A model generated the notes under the pieces. That model searched no databases. It was not told the origin of the DNA and worked only from the letters and a program-made list of their open reading frames with translations. Source: Nitrospira defluvii (GTDB lineage Bacteria > Nitrospirota > Nitrospiria > Nitrospirales > Nitrospiraceae). Taken from it: a stretch of 41,892 bases of DNA. The stretch is from assembly GCA_011525625.1 (NCBI GenBank), contig WYAX01000002.1, forward strand, positions 1-41,892, in the 5' to 3' direction. A program made the translations under genes and the position numbers. This document shows positions 1 to 6,855 of the stretch, piece by piece (positions within the stretch are counted from its first letter, which is position 1; the number at the start of each line of letters is the position of its first letter).

Positions 1-489
1 AGTGGCGTGCTCGCTTTTGTGAAATTCAGGATCAAAAATTCCGGAGCAAAACCTCGTAGGATCGTCTTCTGTGGCCATGAATGGTCCGGTAAATCTTTCA
101 GGAAGCAATAGTTGCCCTCCCTCCAGCGCTAGACCGACCTGAAATGGATCGAAAACAAATTCCTTAACCTCCGGGTTAAGATGGACGCCTATCCAAAATG
201 GAGAACCACCAGTGTGCTCCCAAATGGGAATGAAAGGGACCACAGGTCCGATCAAACCGAATGAATCATCATTGTGAGCAAATACACGAATCGCTATTCC
301 TGACAGATTTAGAACGGGATATTCTTTTCCCTCATCATCTTCGCTACCTCCAACAAAAGTTGGCCAGCTGTATGTGCCATGGCCAATCGCAACACAGCCT
401 CCAATGTTAAAAAGACTGACTATCATCAAAAGGATCAAAAAGGCCTTCCAATAAATCGGGGATGCACCTTTGTAATTAATAGCGTTCAT
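1..489 (-). CDS. Putative lipoprotein, cut by the window edge
   Basis: Reading the minus strand from ATG at 489 gives 163 codons without a stop up to base 1, so the 3' end is missing. The N-terminus has a hydrophobic stretch (residues 14-30) ending in SLFNIGGC, a lipobox with Cys32 as the likely lipidated residue, so an envelope lipoprotein is expected. The rest is rich in aromatic and acidic residues, and I do not recognise a family. No strong ribosome-binding site is seen. The DNA is clearly more AT-rich than the genes from 800 onward, like the lipoprotein at 20100-20705. It could be an accessory or immunity-type lipoprotein of an earlier island, but nothing proves this. Confidence 0.6.
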   Translation of the reverse strand, partial: MNAINYKGASPIYWKAFLILLMIVSLFNIGGCVAIGHGTYSWPTFVGGSEDDEGKEYPVLNLSGIAIRVFAHNDDSFGLIGPVVPFIPIWEHTGGSPFWIGVHLNPEVKEFVFDPFQVGLALEGGQLLLPERFTGPFMATEDDPTRFCSGIFDPEFHKSEHAT

Positions 490-804
490 TTGACTTGCTG
501 GAATTAGAAATCGAGAAAGAACATTTGGGGGAATCTCGGTGCTTCTACCATTTGAGGAGATTCCGCGCCGTCAGTTGGTGCAAGAAATTCAACCCTTTCT
601 TGAAACTATTTAGCACAAATTTAGCACAGGGATTTGGGGGGCCTTCCCTGAGACCGTCAGTCAGGGCCAGCGCCGGCCCAACTCATTGTGCACGCTAATG
701 GGCGTTCTTGCGACAAGTGGTGAGATTTGGACGCCGTTTGAGTAGAATAGGCATCTACCGATGCACTGCCGCCAATGGGCGAATGCAGGGGGGAGGGTTT
801 TCCG
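490..804. other. Intergenic stretch with the left 20-bp repeat
   Basis: No convincing gene. It contains the left copy of the 20-bp repeat (609-628). The open frame 495-698 crossing that repeat reads FSTNLAQ, as the integrase tail does at 4332, but only because the repeat falls in the same frame. A purine-rich ribosome-binding site (gggggagg) lies just before 805. Confidence 0.5.
609..628 (+). repeat. Candidate attL of the small element (20-bp direct repeat)
   Basis: TTTAGCACAAATTTAGCACA is identical to 4332-4351, which lies inside the 3' end of the integrase gene. The unit is itself a partial tandem (TTTAGCACA twice, 11 bp apart), as expected for a recombinase-binding core. Bases flanking the two copies differ. 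Confidence 0.5.
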
Positions 805-1041
805 ATGCGACAAACAATCAAGGCCCGCTATCATGACGGAGTGTTACAGCCGTTGGAACCTCTTGCCTTGGCTGATGACGCCGAAGTCCAGGTCACGGTC
901 GATACCGACCTTGCGCTCGGTACGGACGAAATTCTGCGGCGTGCGGCGCAGGTCTATCAAGGGCTGACTGCCGACGAGATCAAGCAGGTAGAGTCCATCG
1001 CATTGGATCGACAGCACTTCTTCCGTGAGCCGGCTGTCTAA
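805..1041 (+). CDS. Antitoxin of a DUF104/AF2212-type pair
   Basis: This 78-aa protein begins MRQTIKARYHDGVLQPLEPL, the N-terminal pattern of the small AF2212/DUF104 antitoxin family, in which a short beta hairpin (KARYxxGVLxPLEPL) precedes an acidic helical tail. The ATG at 805 was chosen over the upstream in-frame ATG at 775 because it follows gggggagggttttccg and matches the family start. The stop codon shares its last base with the first base of the toxin ATG (1041), so the two are translationally coupled. The expected role is to bind and neutralise the downstream PIN nuclease and perhaps repress the operon. The pair probably stabilises the small mobile element. Confidence 0.75.
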   Translation: MRQTIKARYHDGVLQPLEPLALADDAEVQVTVDTDLALGTDEILRRAAQVYQGLTADEIKQVESIALDRQHFFREPAV

Positions 1042-1457
1042 TGCCGCAACCGGCTGTCCTCCTCGATACCGATATTCTCTCCGAACTTCTCAAACAACAT
1101 CCCCTCGTCGTGCAGCGGGTGCGGAACTATCTGGCGGAGCACGAGCGGCTGGCCTTCTCGATCATCACGCGCTATGAACTCCTGCGAGGACTGAAGGCGA
1201 AACAGGCACGGGCTCAAGAGGCGGCCTTCACGTTGCTCTGCCAAGCCAGTCTCATTCTCCCGATCACCGACCAAGTCGTGGAGCGTGCGGCGACGTTATA
1301 CGGTGACCTCCATCGACAGGGAACCTTGTTGCCAGATGCAGACCTGCTCATTGCTGCTACCGCCTTGGACGCGCAGCGTCCTTTGATTACGAACAACCTC
1401 GCGCACTTCCAGCGCATTCCTGGCCTCATCGTCGAAAGCTGGAAACGGTCAGCCTAA
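1041..1457 (+). CDS. vapC: VapC-like PIN-domain toxin ribonuclease
   Basis: A 138-aa PIN-domain protein. The acidic metal-binding residues are visible: Asp9 in LLDTDILSELL, Glu46 in RYELLRG, Asp99/Asp101 in LPDADLLIAA, and the TNN near residue 118 typical of the family. Length fits VapC (130-140 aa). VapC toxins are Mg2+-dependent endoribonucleases, usually cutting tRNA or rRNA and blocking translation. It overlaps the antitoxin stop by one base, so it is co-translated. All the expected catalytic acids are present, so it should be active. The target RNA cannot be predicted. Its position inside the small element suggests an addiction or phage-defence role. Confidence 0.85.
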   Translation: MPQPAVLLDTDILSELLKQHPLVVQRVRNYLAEHERLAFSIITRYELLRGLKAKQARAQEAAFTLLCQASLILPITDQVVERAATLYGDLHRQGTLLPDADLLIAATALDAQRPLITNNLAHFQRIPGLIVESWKRSA

Positions 1458-1696
1458 CCAAGCGATCCTGCTTCCTTACGATGAGCTGACTTCACGGCTT
1501 CGCTCTCCTCTGACCCATCCCAGAAGGCGCGTAATGCCTTCCAAACTTTTTTTCGCGCAGGTAGCAAAAACGAGCCGATTTTTGTTTGCTCGATGTTCTG
1601 GCTCTGAACGATGCGCACAATAGCCGCTCTGAGCGCACGAACGCGCACATACGCCTCCTTATGCTCACTTCCTTTTGCGTCTGAGCTGTCACACAA
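1454..1696 (-). CDS. Possible small divergent protein upstream of Rep
   Basis: An 80-aa open frame starting with TTG, preceded by agagga, and overlapping the toxin stop at its own end. It reads AYVRVRALRAAIVRIVQ then RKKVWKALRAFWDG: basic, amphipathic helices. No family is recognised. It is transcribed away from rep, the position held in CTXphi by the repressor gene rstR, and the 10-bp repeats at 1699-1728 sit directly over its start. That placement, not sequence similarity, is the only reason to propose a regulator. The start codon is weak and it may be a chance frame. Confidence 0.3.
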   Translation of the reverse strand: MCDSSDAKGSEHKEAYVRVRALRAAIVRIVQSQNIEQTKIGSFLLPARKKVWKALRAFWDGSEESEAVKSAHRKEAGSLG

Positions 1697-1698
1697 TC

Positions 1699-1728
1699 TG
1701 TCCTCTGCTGTCCCCTCGTGTCCCCTAG
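1699..1728 (+). repeat. Three 10-bp iteron-like repeats upstream of Rep
   Basis: TGTCCTCTGC, TGTCCCCTCG and TGTCCCCTAG follow each other with an exact 10-bp period, one helical turn. The same array, read in the rep direction, lies upstream of the inovirus HTH-rep operon (11791-11830). It is a likely binding site for Rep or a repressor, or part of an origin. Confidence 0.6.
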
Positions 1729-1978
1729 TGACCTCTTCCGGGGCCTTGGCTTTGTTCCGGGAATTCGCCTAGGGTGAGACGAACTAGAGCAGGGCTCACA
1801 AGAAGGTGCAAATGTCCGAGTCGGAGCGCGTCACACAGCAACATCGTTGTCCGTGGCCGGGAGCTGATGCCGGTCCGCGCCGCATGCCGACAGGCTGCGG
1901 GGCGGAGCGGAATGGCCCCCGTCTTGGTAACACGGGGGCGCTACCCACAGCGCTCCGTACAGGAGTTCGATAGATTCC

Positions 1979-2983
1979 ATGGATTCGAGCTTCACCCTCA
2001 CCATTGATTGGCTGGCCTTTACCGTCCTGGCAAGCAATCCCCAAGAGACCATGAAGGTCCTCGGCGGCGATTGGAGTAAGGCCAAGGGTGGCTTCCGAGG
2101 GTATCCCTTATCCTGGATGCGGGCAGATGGCCTGCGCGGGGTCGGCAAACTGGGCACGAATGCGCCTCGGCGTCCGAATGAAATCCATGTAGATCTCTCG
2201 GGCGGCCTGGCGTCCGCCCTGACACTGGATCAAATCCGAGGGCTCTTGCAGTGGGTGCACAAGCAGCAAGGGCACGTCACCCGAATTGACTGTGCCCTGG
2301 ATGACCGAGCGGGCACGGTACCAGTGGCAACAATTCGCAAAGCGGTTTCGGCAGGCCAATGTGTCACGAGGGCGACTCAAGTTCGGCATATCGTGTCCAA
2401 TCTGACGCATGGCACCGGAGCGACGACGGGTGAGACCCTGTACTTCGGCAGTCCGCAGAGTCAGACCCTGTTGCGAATTTACGACAAACGACTCGAACTC
2501 CAGAGCAAAGGACAAGAGAACTGGCAGGAGTATGGGACTCGCTGGGAATTGGAATTGAAGAAGGATCGCGCCGATCAGTGCGCGAGAGCATTGGCCACGT
2601 TAGACGAAGCCGATTGGAAGGAGTTGGTGGTCGGCTTGCTGAGATCGTATGTGGATTTCCGGCAGATTCCGAAGGATGCCGAGGATGAAGAACGGTACCG
2701 AGCTCCGGTGTTGGAGTGGTACGCCCTCCTGACGGAGGGATTTCAGAAGGGGCGATTGGCCCAGGAGCAGCAGGTGCAGACCCTGCAGAATGTGAAACGA
2801 TGGGTGAGCGACACCCTGACGCCGATGTTGGCGGTCATTTGTGCCACCCCTGGAGGGGAAGCATGGCTACTGAACGAAATTGTCAGGGGCATTGCTCGGT
2901 GGAAAGACCGACACCGCAATTTGCTCAAGCAACCCACTCGGTTTCACCGGACTGCCGGCGGTCACGCGGGCAGCCCATGTTAG
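1979..2983 (+). CDS. Inovirus-type replication initiation protein (RstA/gpII-like, Rep_trans family)
   Basis: A 334-aa protein with the hallmarks of the Rep_trans/RstA replication initiators of filamentous phages and rolling-circle plasmids. It has an N-terminal IDWLAFT strand, GHVTRIDCALDD (residues 96-107), and TLYFGSPQSQTLLRIYDKRLE (about 151-171), the conserved YxGSxxSxxxxRxYDK block. Such proteins nick one strand at the double-strand origin to start rolling-circle replication. It is collinear along its full length with the protein at 10412-11404; by eye about half of the residues match. The start at 1979 follows aggag about 12 bases upstream. The HTH and integrase genes follow on the same strand, so the element can probably replicate and recombine but has no packaging genes of its own. 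Confidence 0.85.
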   Translation: MDSSFTLTIDWLAFTVLASNPQETMKVLGGDWSKAKGGFRGYPLSWMRADGLRGVGKLGTNAPRRPNEIHVDLSGGLASALTLDQIRGLLQWVHKQQGHVTRIDCALDDRAGTVPVATIRKAVSAGQCVTRATQVRHIVSNLTHGTGATTGETLYFGSPQSQTLLRIYDKRLELQSKGQENWQEYGTRWELELKKDRADQCARALATLDEADWKELVVGLLRSYVDFRQIPKDAEDEERYRAPVLEWYALLTEGFQKGRLAQEQQVQTLQNVKRWVSDTLTPMLAVICATPGGEAWLLNEIVRGIARWKDRHRNLLKQPTRFHRTAGGHAGSPC

Positions 2984-3025
2984 GGGAACTGGGGGTGTCG
3001 GGAGACTCCCCCGGTGTATCTGTCT

Positions 3026-3337
3026 ATGCTTACCGTCAAAGAGCTGTCGGCTTGGCTCAACATCAAGCCGTCCACACTGTATCTCTGGGTCTCACAGAAC
3101 AAGATTCCCTGCCGTCGTATTCATGGCCTCGTCCGCTTTGAACCTGAGGCGATCCAGACCTGGCTGAACAGCTTTTCTCCCACCTCCCCTGCAAAAGCTC
3201 CTCTGTCTTCCCGGCAGAGCTCTGAGGACGTAGACCACCTGATTGCGGCCGCCAAACATGCCGCCTATACTTCCCGCCACGGGGAAACCATCACACCGAG
3301 CCCACGCATGAAGGAGGAGCAGCATGGGGCTCGTTAA
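3026..3337 (+). CDS. Helix-turn-helix DNA-binding protein (MerR/excisionase-like, HTH_17)
   Basis: 103 aa starting MLTVKELSAWLNIKPSTLYL, a classic HTH_17/AlpA-excisionase fold: an HTH (residues 3-22), then the wing VSQNKIPCRRIHGLVRFEP and WL. The C-terminal half is low-complexity and Ser/Pro-rich. It overlaps the integrase start by 14 bases, an excisionase-integrase coupling often seen in small elements. It is related in pattern to the HTH proteins at 5647-5865 and 11401-11712. A short GC-rich inverted repeat (about 2990-3012) precedes the gene. The probable role is to direct excision or control the integrase. It could instead regulate rep. Confidence 0.75.
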   Translation: MLTVKELSAWLNIKPSTLYLWVSQNKIPCRRIHGLVRFEPEAIQTWLNSFSPTSPAKAPLSSRQSSEDVDHLIAAAKHAAYTSRHGETITPSPRMKEEQHGAR

Positions 3338-4391
3338 ACGAAACAATATTTGGTGGATGTCGTTTACGTTTCAAGGGCGGCAAGTGCGCCGATCGACCGA
3401 AACCTCGGACAAGAAGTTGGCCGAAGCCATCCTCAGCAAAGTCAGAGTGCAGATTGTGGAAGGAAAGTACTTTGACAAGCCCAAAGAGGAAGCCAGGACA
3501 TTCCGAGAGTTGATGGATCGGTATTTGCGGGAGCATGCCAGTCGACGGTCGGGCTACCGTCGCTATGTGAACATGGTCACGAATCTGACCGCGCATTTTG
3601 GCAATCCCAAGTTGGAACACGTGACACCCAAAACGATCGTCGCCTATAAGAACAAACGGTACGCGGATGGGGTCACACCGGCCACGATCAATCGCGAATT
3701 GGCGCTCATGAAGAAGGCCTTCAATCTGGCCTGTCGCGAGTGGGAATGGACCAAGGACAATCCGGTGTGCCGGGTATCCATGGAACGGGAGAACAACACG
3801 CGGGATCGATGGCTGACATGTGAGGAGGAACGACGTCTCCTTGCGGCTGCAGCACCGTGGTTACAGGACGTGATCGTCTTCGCGATCCATACCGGGATGC
3901 GATGTGGGGAAATTCTCAATCTCACATGGGCCGGGGTGGACCTTAATCGACGAACCGCTACGGTGCTTAAATCGAAGAACGGGGAGCGGCGAACGATTCC
4001 GCTCAGTCACACGCTCGTGCAGGCGCTTCAGAACAAGGCCAGCCGCCGCATGGATTCGGAGTTAGTGTTTACGAGCGCGGCAGGCACACCCTTGGACGCT
4101 CCCAACCTACGACGGAGTTTCCGATCAGCGCTCAAGCACGGACAGGTGTATGATTTCCGGTTCCATGATCTGCGCCATACCTGTGCGACTCGCATGGTGC
4201 AGGCGGGTGTGGACTTGTACAAGGTCCAGCGGATTCTGGGGCATAAGTCGCCGATGATGACGCAGCGGTATGCGCACCATTATCCGGAAAGTTTGCGGGA
4301 TGGAGTGGCGATTTTCGATGCGGGAAGGTCGTTTAGCACAAATTTAGCACAAGCGGGGATTCGGCCAGAGCAGGTTTCGCTAACCTGTTGA
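3324..4391 (+). CDS. int: Tyrosine recombinase/integrase of the small element
   Basis: A 355-aa phage-type integrase. An N-terminal arm-binding region (MGLVKRNNIWWMSF) is followed by a SAM-like core-binding domain (about 58-150) and a catalytic domain with Arg193 (HTGMRCGEI), Lys216/218 (LKSKNGE), His281 and Arg284 (FHDLRHTCATRM), His307 (LGHKS) and nucleophile Tyr316 (QRYAHHY). All catalytic residues are present, so it should be active. The last 20-odd codons contain the 20-bp repeat found also at 609, so the right attachment site appears to lie inside the gene and the last residues may depend on the integration locus. The stop is six bases from the 3' end of tRNA-Arg. Confidence 0.9.
   Translation: MGLVKRNNIWWMSFTFQGRQVRRSTETSDKKLAEAILSKVRVQIVEGKYFDKPKEEARTFRELMDRYLREHASRRSGYRRYVNMVTNLTAHFGNPKLEHVTPKTIVAYKNKRYADGVTPATINRELALMKKAFNLACREWEWTKDNPVCRVSMERENNTRDRWLTCEEERRLLAAAAPWLQDVIVFAIHTGMRCGEILNLTWAGVDLNRRTATVLKSKNGERRTIPLSHTLVQALQNKASRRMDSELVFTSAAGTPLDAPNLRRSFRSALKHGQVYDFRFHDLRHTCATRMVQAGVDLYKVQRILGHKSPMMTQRYAHHYPESLRDGVAIFDAGRSFSTNLAQAGIRPEQVSLTC
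4332..4351 (+). repeat. Candidate attR of the small element
   Basis: Perfect 20-bp copy of 609-628 lying within the 3' end of the integrase gene, where it encodes FSTNLAQ. Having the attachment site inside the integrase reading frame means that integration or excision would change the last residues of the protein. Confidence 0.5.
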
Positions 4392-4396
4392 AAAAT

Positions 4397-4473
4397 TGGT
4401 GCCCCCGACACGAATTGAACGTGCGACCCGCGGTTTAGGAAACCGCTGCTCTATCCAACTGAGCTACGGGGGC
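4397..4473 (-). tRNA. tRNA-Arg (anticodon CCT)
   Basis: The minus strand reads GCCCCCG then TAGCTC as acceptor and D-arm start. The anticodon stem GCGGT/ACCGC encloses loop TTCCTAA (anticodon CCT), and acceptor CGGGGGC with encoded A-CCA ends at 4397. All arms pair. Bases 4435-4473, the 5' half down to the anticodon loop, are duplicated at 21450-21488, so this intact gene is the attachment site of the 17-kb island. Only 27 bases separate its 5' end from the integrase stop codon, so its promoter must now lie in island DNA. Confidence 0.95.
4435..4473 (-). repeat. Island attachment site attL within tRNA-Arg
   Basis: 39-bp block identical to 21450-21488. It covers the tRNA from its 5' base to the end of the anticodon loop. 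Bases outside the block differ at both copies. Integration into an anticodon loop is a known habit of some tyrosine recombinases. Confidence 0.85.
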
Positions 4474-4500
4474 AATCTTTATATTCAATGACTTAATACT

Positions 4501-5619
4501 CTACTGCGCGGCTGGGGAATCGGCAAGTGTCATTACAGTGTCCGCCTCAGTCGCTTGAAGATACTTATCCAATTTCGCAGCCGCCTGCGTCAAGTCTCGC
4601 TCTTCAATAGCGTTGTATCGCTTCCACATCTTCTCAGACTTGTGACCGATGATCTTCATTGCCGTAGCCGTGTCTACTCCGGCCCGCCGAAGGTTGGTTG
4701 ACGCACAGTGCCGAAGATCATGGAAACGAAAATCCTCAAGCCCTGCGCCTCTTAAGGCTGACTTGAAAGCTCTGGAGATTCGCTGAATTGGCTTGCCCTT
4801 GTACAGGAACACTCGGCTAGTCTCAAGTCTCCGCACTTTGGCGAGCTGTTGAAGAGTGGCCCTTACGGCTGGGGTTAGGGGAACTTCCCGACGCGTCTTT
4901 GTTTTTGTGTCTACTGCCCGCAACAGGATGAAACCTCGTCTCAAATCTACTCGGTCCCATGTCAGCTCAATAATCTCAGTGAATCGCTGCCCCAGTTGGT
5001 AGGCAAGGAGAAGGATTGGGCGAAGATGCGGCTTCGATGCCTGGTAGAGTCGCGCCCACTCATCTTCACTAAGTACCCTGTCCCGCTCGTTTTGCGGGTT
5101 AGGCATAGGCACTTTAGCCGCAGGATTGCTAAGCAAAAGTCCACGTCTGACAGCAACGTTGAGGCAGTGCTTCAAGGCAGTGTGATCATTGTTCACAGTT
5201 TGCAGGCTGGCGGGTTCGCCATTCTTCCTCAGTCGCTTGGCTCGATAAATCTCAATGTCCTGTGGCTTGATCTCGCCCACAATCTTTCGACCAAAGAACG
5301 GCACCAGCTGACCCATGACTCGTTCCACGCGGTCGCGATAAGTGCGTAGACCTTTTACTTCCTCCAGATTGAGGTACTGTTTCGCCCACTCACTGAACAA
5401 CAGAGGCCTGGCTTCTTCAGTAACTATTTTGCCTAGAAGAAGGTTAGTCTTGATGGCCGCTTCCATATCGCGGGCGGCTGTTTTGTTGAGAGTCCCCACC
5501 TTCCACCGCTTCAGTCTCGCGCCAGGCACACCTGGGGCAAGGCGAAGGGTTTTACCGTCTTCGGAGGTAAGAACACGGAACGCGACATAATAGCTGTCAG
5601 ACCGTTTCGTCAATCCCAT
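4501..5619 (-). CDS. int: Tyrosine recombinase/integrase of the tRNA-Arg island
   Basis: A 372-aa integrase with an N-terminal arm-type region, a core-binding SAM-like domain (about 72-165) and a catalytic domain carrying Arg212 (QLGQRFTEII), Lys239/241, His300 and Arg303 (FHDLRHCAST), His326 (IGHKSEK) and Tyr335 (KRYNAIEE). All are present, so it should be functional. The gene ends 27 bases before the tRNA-Arg 5' end, the usual place for an integrase that recombines at that tRNA. It is only distantly similar to the recombinase at 3324-4391, so the two elements use different integration systems. Start ATG at 5619 follows gagagggc. The excisionase gene lies just upstream on the same strand. 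Confidence 0.92.
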   Translation of the reverse strand: MGLTKRSDSYYVAFRVLTSEDGKTLRLAPGVPGARLKRWKVGTLNKTAARDMEAAIKTNLLLGKIVTEEARPLLFSEWAKQYLNLEEVKGLRTYRDRVERVMGQLVPFFGRKIVGEIKPQDIEIYRAKRLRKNGEPASLQTVNNDHTALKHCLNVAVRRGLLLSNPAAKVPMPNPQNERDRVLSEDEWARLYQASKPHLRPILLLAYQLGQRFTEIIELTWDRVDLRRGFILLRAVDTKTKTRREVPLTPAVRATLQQLAKVRRLETSRVFLYKGKPIQRISRAFKSALRGAGLEDFRFHDLRHCASTNLRRAGVDTATAMKIIGHKSEKMWKRYNAIEERDLTQAAAKLDKYLQATEADTVMTLADSPAAQ

Positions 5620-5646
5620 TTTGCGCCCTCTCGCTTCATACGACTG

Positions 5647-5865
5647 CTATCCGTGAATCGAGCGACCATCGACGAGCTTGTGGGTCTCGACCCGTGCCTT
5701 GACCGTGTGTTGATCGATCCACTTGTCCAGGTCCTGCTGCTTGAATTTCACGAGACGCCCGACCTTCACGAAACCCAGTCTTCGTGCTGACACCCAGCCG
5801 TAGAGGGTCAGTTTCGATATGCCTAGATACTCCGATGCTTCATCCATTGTCAAAAGCCTGTTCAT
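5647..5865 (-). CDS. Excisionase-like HTH protein (HTH_17)
   Basis: 72 aa: MNRLLTMDEASEYLGISKLT begins a helix-turn-helix (residues 4-23), followed by the wing VSARRLGFVKVGRLVKFKQ and a final DLDKWID helix, the standard layout of HTH_17/excisionase proteins. The ATG at 5865 was chosen because ccaggagcgatc gives a good ribosome-binding site. A longer frame up to 5940 adds 25 residues without family features. It sits 27 bases upstream of the integrase on the same strand, so a recombination-directionality role is likely. It could alternatively autoregulate the int operon. Confidence 0.8.
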   Translation of the reverse strand: MNRLLTMDEASEYLGISKLTLYGWVSARRLGFVKVGRLVKFKQQDLDKWIDQHTVKARVETHKLVDGRSIHG

Positions 5866-5989
5866 GATCGCTCCTGGAACATTTTGTTTCATGCAATCCC
5901 AGCAGAACCGGTCCCATTCGTTCCTGGACTCTTTCAGCACCCCTTACGATCTGGGACGAACATTCACTCCCTGATGGTGCGACCCGTGG

Positions 5990-6057
5990 ACGGGGAGCAG
6001 GGCACAGGCCTTCCCGGTCTCCGATTGTTCAGGCCTGTGCCCTGCGAGAGTCCCCGT
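5990..6057. repeat. Long interrupted hairpin in the phage intergenic region
   Basis: Left arm ACGGGGA plus GCAGGGCACAGGCCT (5990-6011) pairs with AGGCCTGTGCCCTGC (6031-6045), a perfect 15-bp stem. After a 5-nt bulge, TCCCCGT (6051-6057) pairs for 7 more bp; the loop is 19 nt. No T-tract follows, so a terminator is unlikely. Filamentous phages carry such hairpins in the intergenic region as origins and as the packaging signal. Confidence 0.6.
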
Positions 6058-6074
6058 GCCGCCTCCTTCGTTAC

Positions 6075-6104
6075 GCCCCACCCTTGGTTGGTGAAGGGTG
6101 GGGC
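6075..6104. repeat. Second perfect hairpin in the same intergenic region
   Basis: GCCCCACCCTT (6075-6085) and AAGGGTGGGGC (6094-6104) form an 11-bp perfect stem with an 8-nt loop. It lies just before the radC ribosome-binding site (aaggaggcgg at 6120). No T-run follows on either strand. Together with the hairpin at 5990 it suggests an origin/packaging region rather than a terminator. Confidence 0.5.
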
Positions 6105-6132
6105 TAGAACATAATTTCAGAAGGAGGCGGAC

Positions 6133-6636
6133 ATGTCCGTTGATAGCACTCTCGGTTCCTCGAACGGTGGACGGCCAATGAGCCCGGTTCGGAAATACGG
6201 CATCCCTCGGTACCGTGTCACGCTGGTCCGCGAGGGCCGTGCCATTCCGGCGGCGGAATCGGTACATACATCGGAAGGTGCTAAGGCGATCCTCCGGCCG
6301 TTGTTTGACGGTCTGGATCGGGAGCAGTTCCTCATCTGTGGTCTGGATGCGAAACACAGGCTGATTGGGATTAATGTCGTTTCGACTGGCTCCCTCAATG
6401 TGACCATTGTCCATCCGCGTGAAGTCTTCAAGCCGCTGATTCTCATGAATGCCGGTGCCTGGCTCTGTGCCCATAATCATCCCTCAGGCGATATCACGCC
6501 CAGCCCCGAAGATTGCGTCTTGACCAAGCGCCTGCGTGAAGCTGGCGATCTCTTCGGCATCACCCTCCTCGATCATCTGATTCTCGCCGAAGAACGCTAC
6601 TACAGCTTCGCCGACCAGGGCTGGCCTGGGGCTTAG
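6133..6636 (+). CDS. radC: RadC-family JAB/MPN-domain protein
   Basis: 167 aa, shorter than chromosomal RadC (about 220 aa) because the N-terminal helix-hairpin-helix region is missing. The JAB1/MPN catalytic core is complete: Glu64, then AHNHPSGD (residues 113-120), the JAMM zinc-binding motif, and LLDHLILAEERYYSFADQG near the end. Short RadC proteins of this kind are common in genomic islands and prophages beside antirestriction genes; their biochemical role is not settled. A strong ribosome-binding site (aaggaggcgg) precedes the start. It runs opposite to the phage genes, and its stop codon overlaps the stop of the 42-aa coat paralogue on the other strand. No antirestriction partner is seen here. 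Confidence 0.85.
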   Translation: MSVDSTLGSSNGGRPMSPVRKYGIPRYRVTLVREGRAIPAAESVHTSEGAKAILRPLFDGLDREQFLICGLDAKHRLIGINVVSTGSLNVTIVHPREVFKPLILMNAGAWLCAHNHPSGDITPSPEDCVLTKRLREAGDLFGITLLDHLILAEERYYSFADQGWPGA

Positions 6637-6761
6637 CGGAGTAGCCGCAACACCCAGGCGGCTCCGGCGGCCACCAGTGCCAGACCAATCGCGGCAGTGC
6701 CCCACGCGACCAGATCGACCGCTAACGCATTGCCGATGGTTTGAATTTGTTGCGCCGTCAT
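6633..6761 (-). CDS. Leaderless paralogue of the major coat protein (42 aa)
   Basis: Start ATG at 6761 follows gaaggagagggagc. The protein MTAQQIQTIGNALAVDLVAW... aligns without gaps to the mature part of the 70-aa coat protein encoded just upstream: both have DL..W.TA.IG..AL at the same positions, and both are about 42 aa, amphipathic at first, then hydrophobic, then basic (LRLLR). It lacks a signal peptide. In Ff phages the minor cap proteins pVII and pIX are also leaderless, so a cap-protein role is plausible; a second major coat form is the alternative. It lies beyond the terminator at 6811-6842, so it may be expressed by read-through or from its own promoter. Confidence 0.7.
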   Translation of the reverse strand: MTAQQIQTIGNALAVDLVAWGTAAIGLALVAAGAAWVLRLLR

Positions 6762-6810
6762 GCTCCCTCTCCTTCATCACAGCTCTGCTCTCATTGTGTG
6801 TTGTCAGTTG

Positions 6811-6842
6811 GAAAAAGAGGCAGGCTGCTGCCAGCCTGCCTC
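6811..6842 (-). terminator. Rho-independent terminator after the major coat gene
   Basis: Perfect 11-bp stem, GAGGCAGGCTG (6817-6827) with CAGCCTGCCTC (6832-6842), 4-nt loop, followed on the minus strand by TTTTT (6816-6812). It ends the phage structural transcript right after the coat gene. In Ff phages a terminator also sits right after gene VIII, which keeps coat mRNA abundant. Confidence 0.85.
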
Positions 6843-6855
6843 GGTGGGCTAACCC

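Larger units (their letters stand above)
609..4351. mobile_element. Small Rep-bearing integrative element, satellite-like
   Basis: A 3.7-kb unit delimited by a perfect 20-bp direct repeat. It contains an antitoxin (805-1041), a PIN toxin (1041-1457), an iteron-like array (1699-1728), an inovirus-type Rep (1979-2983), an HTH protein (3026-3337) and a tyrosine recombinase (3324-4391). No coat, adsorption or Zot-like assembly gene is present. Next to it, across tRNA-Arg, is an inovirus with a homologous Rep and the same repeats. The content fits a phage satellite comparable in design to RS1 beside CTXphi, or a decayed prophage that lost its structural genes. The boundaries rest on the repeat alone. 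Confidence 0.55.

Noticed and set aside
495..698. 67-codon frame crossing the left 20-bp repeat, tail similar to the integrase end
   Set aside because: The similarity is limited to the repeat itself (FSTNLAQ); the rest does not look like an integrase.
5990..6057. Reading the long hairpin as a terminator
   Set aside because: No T-tract on either strand, the loop is long (19 nt) and the stem is bulged.
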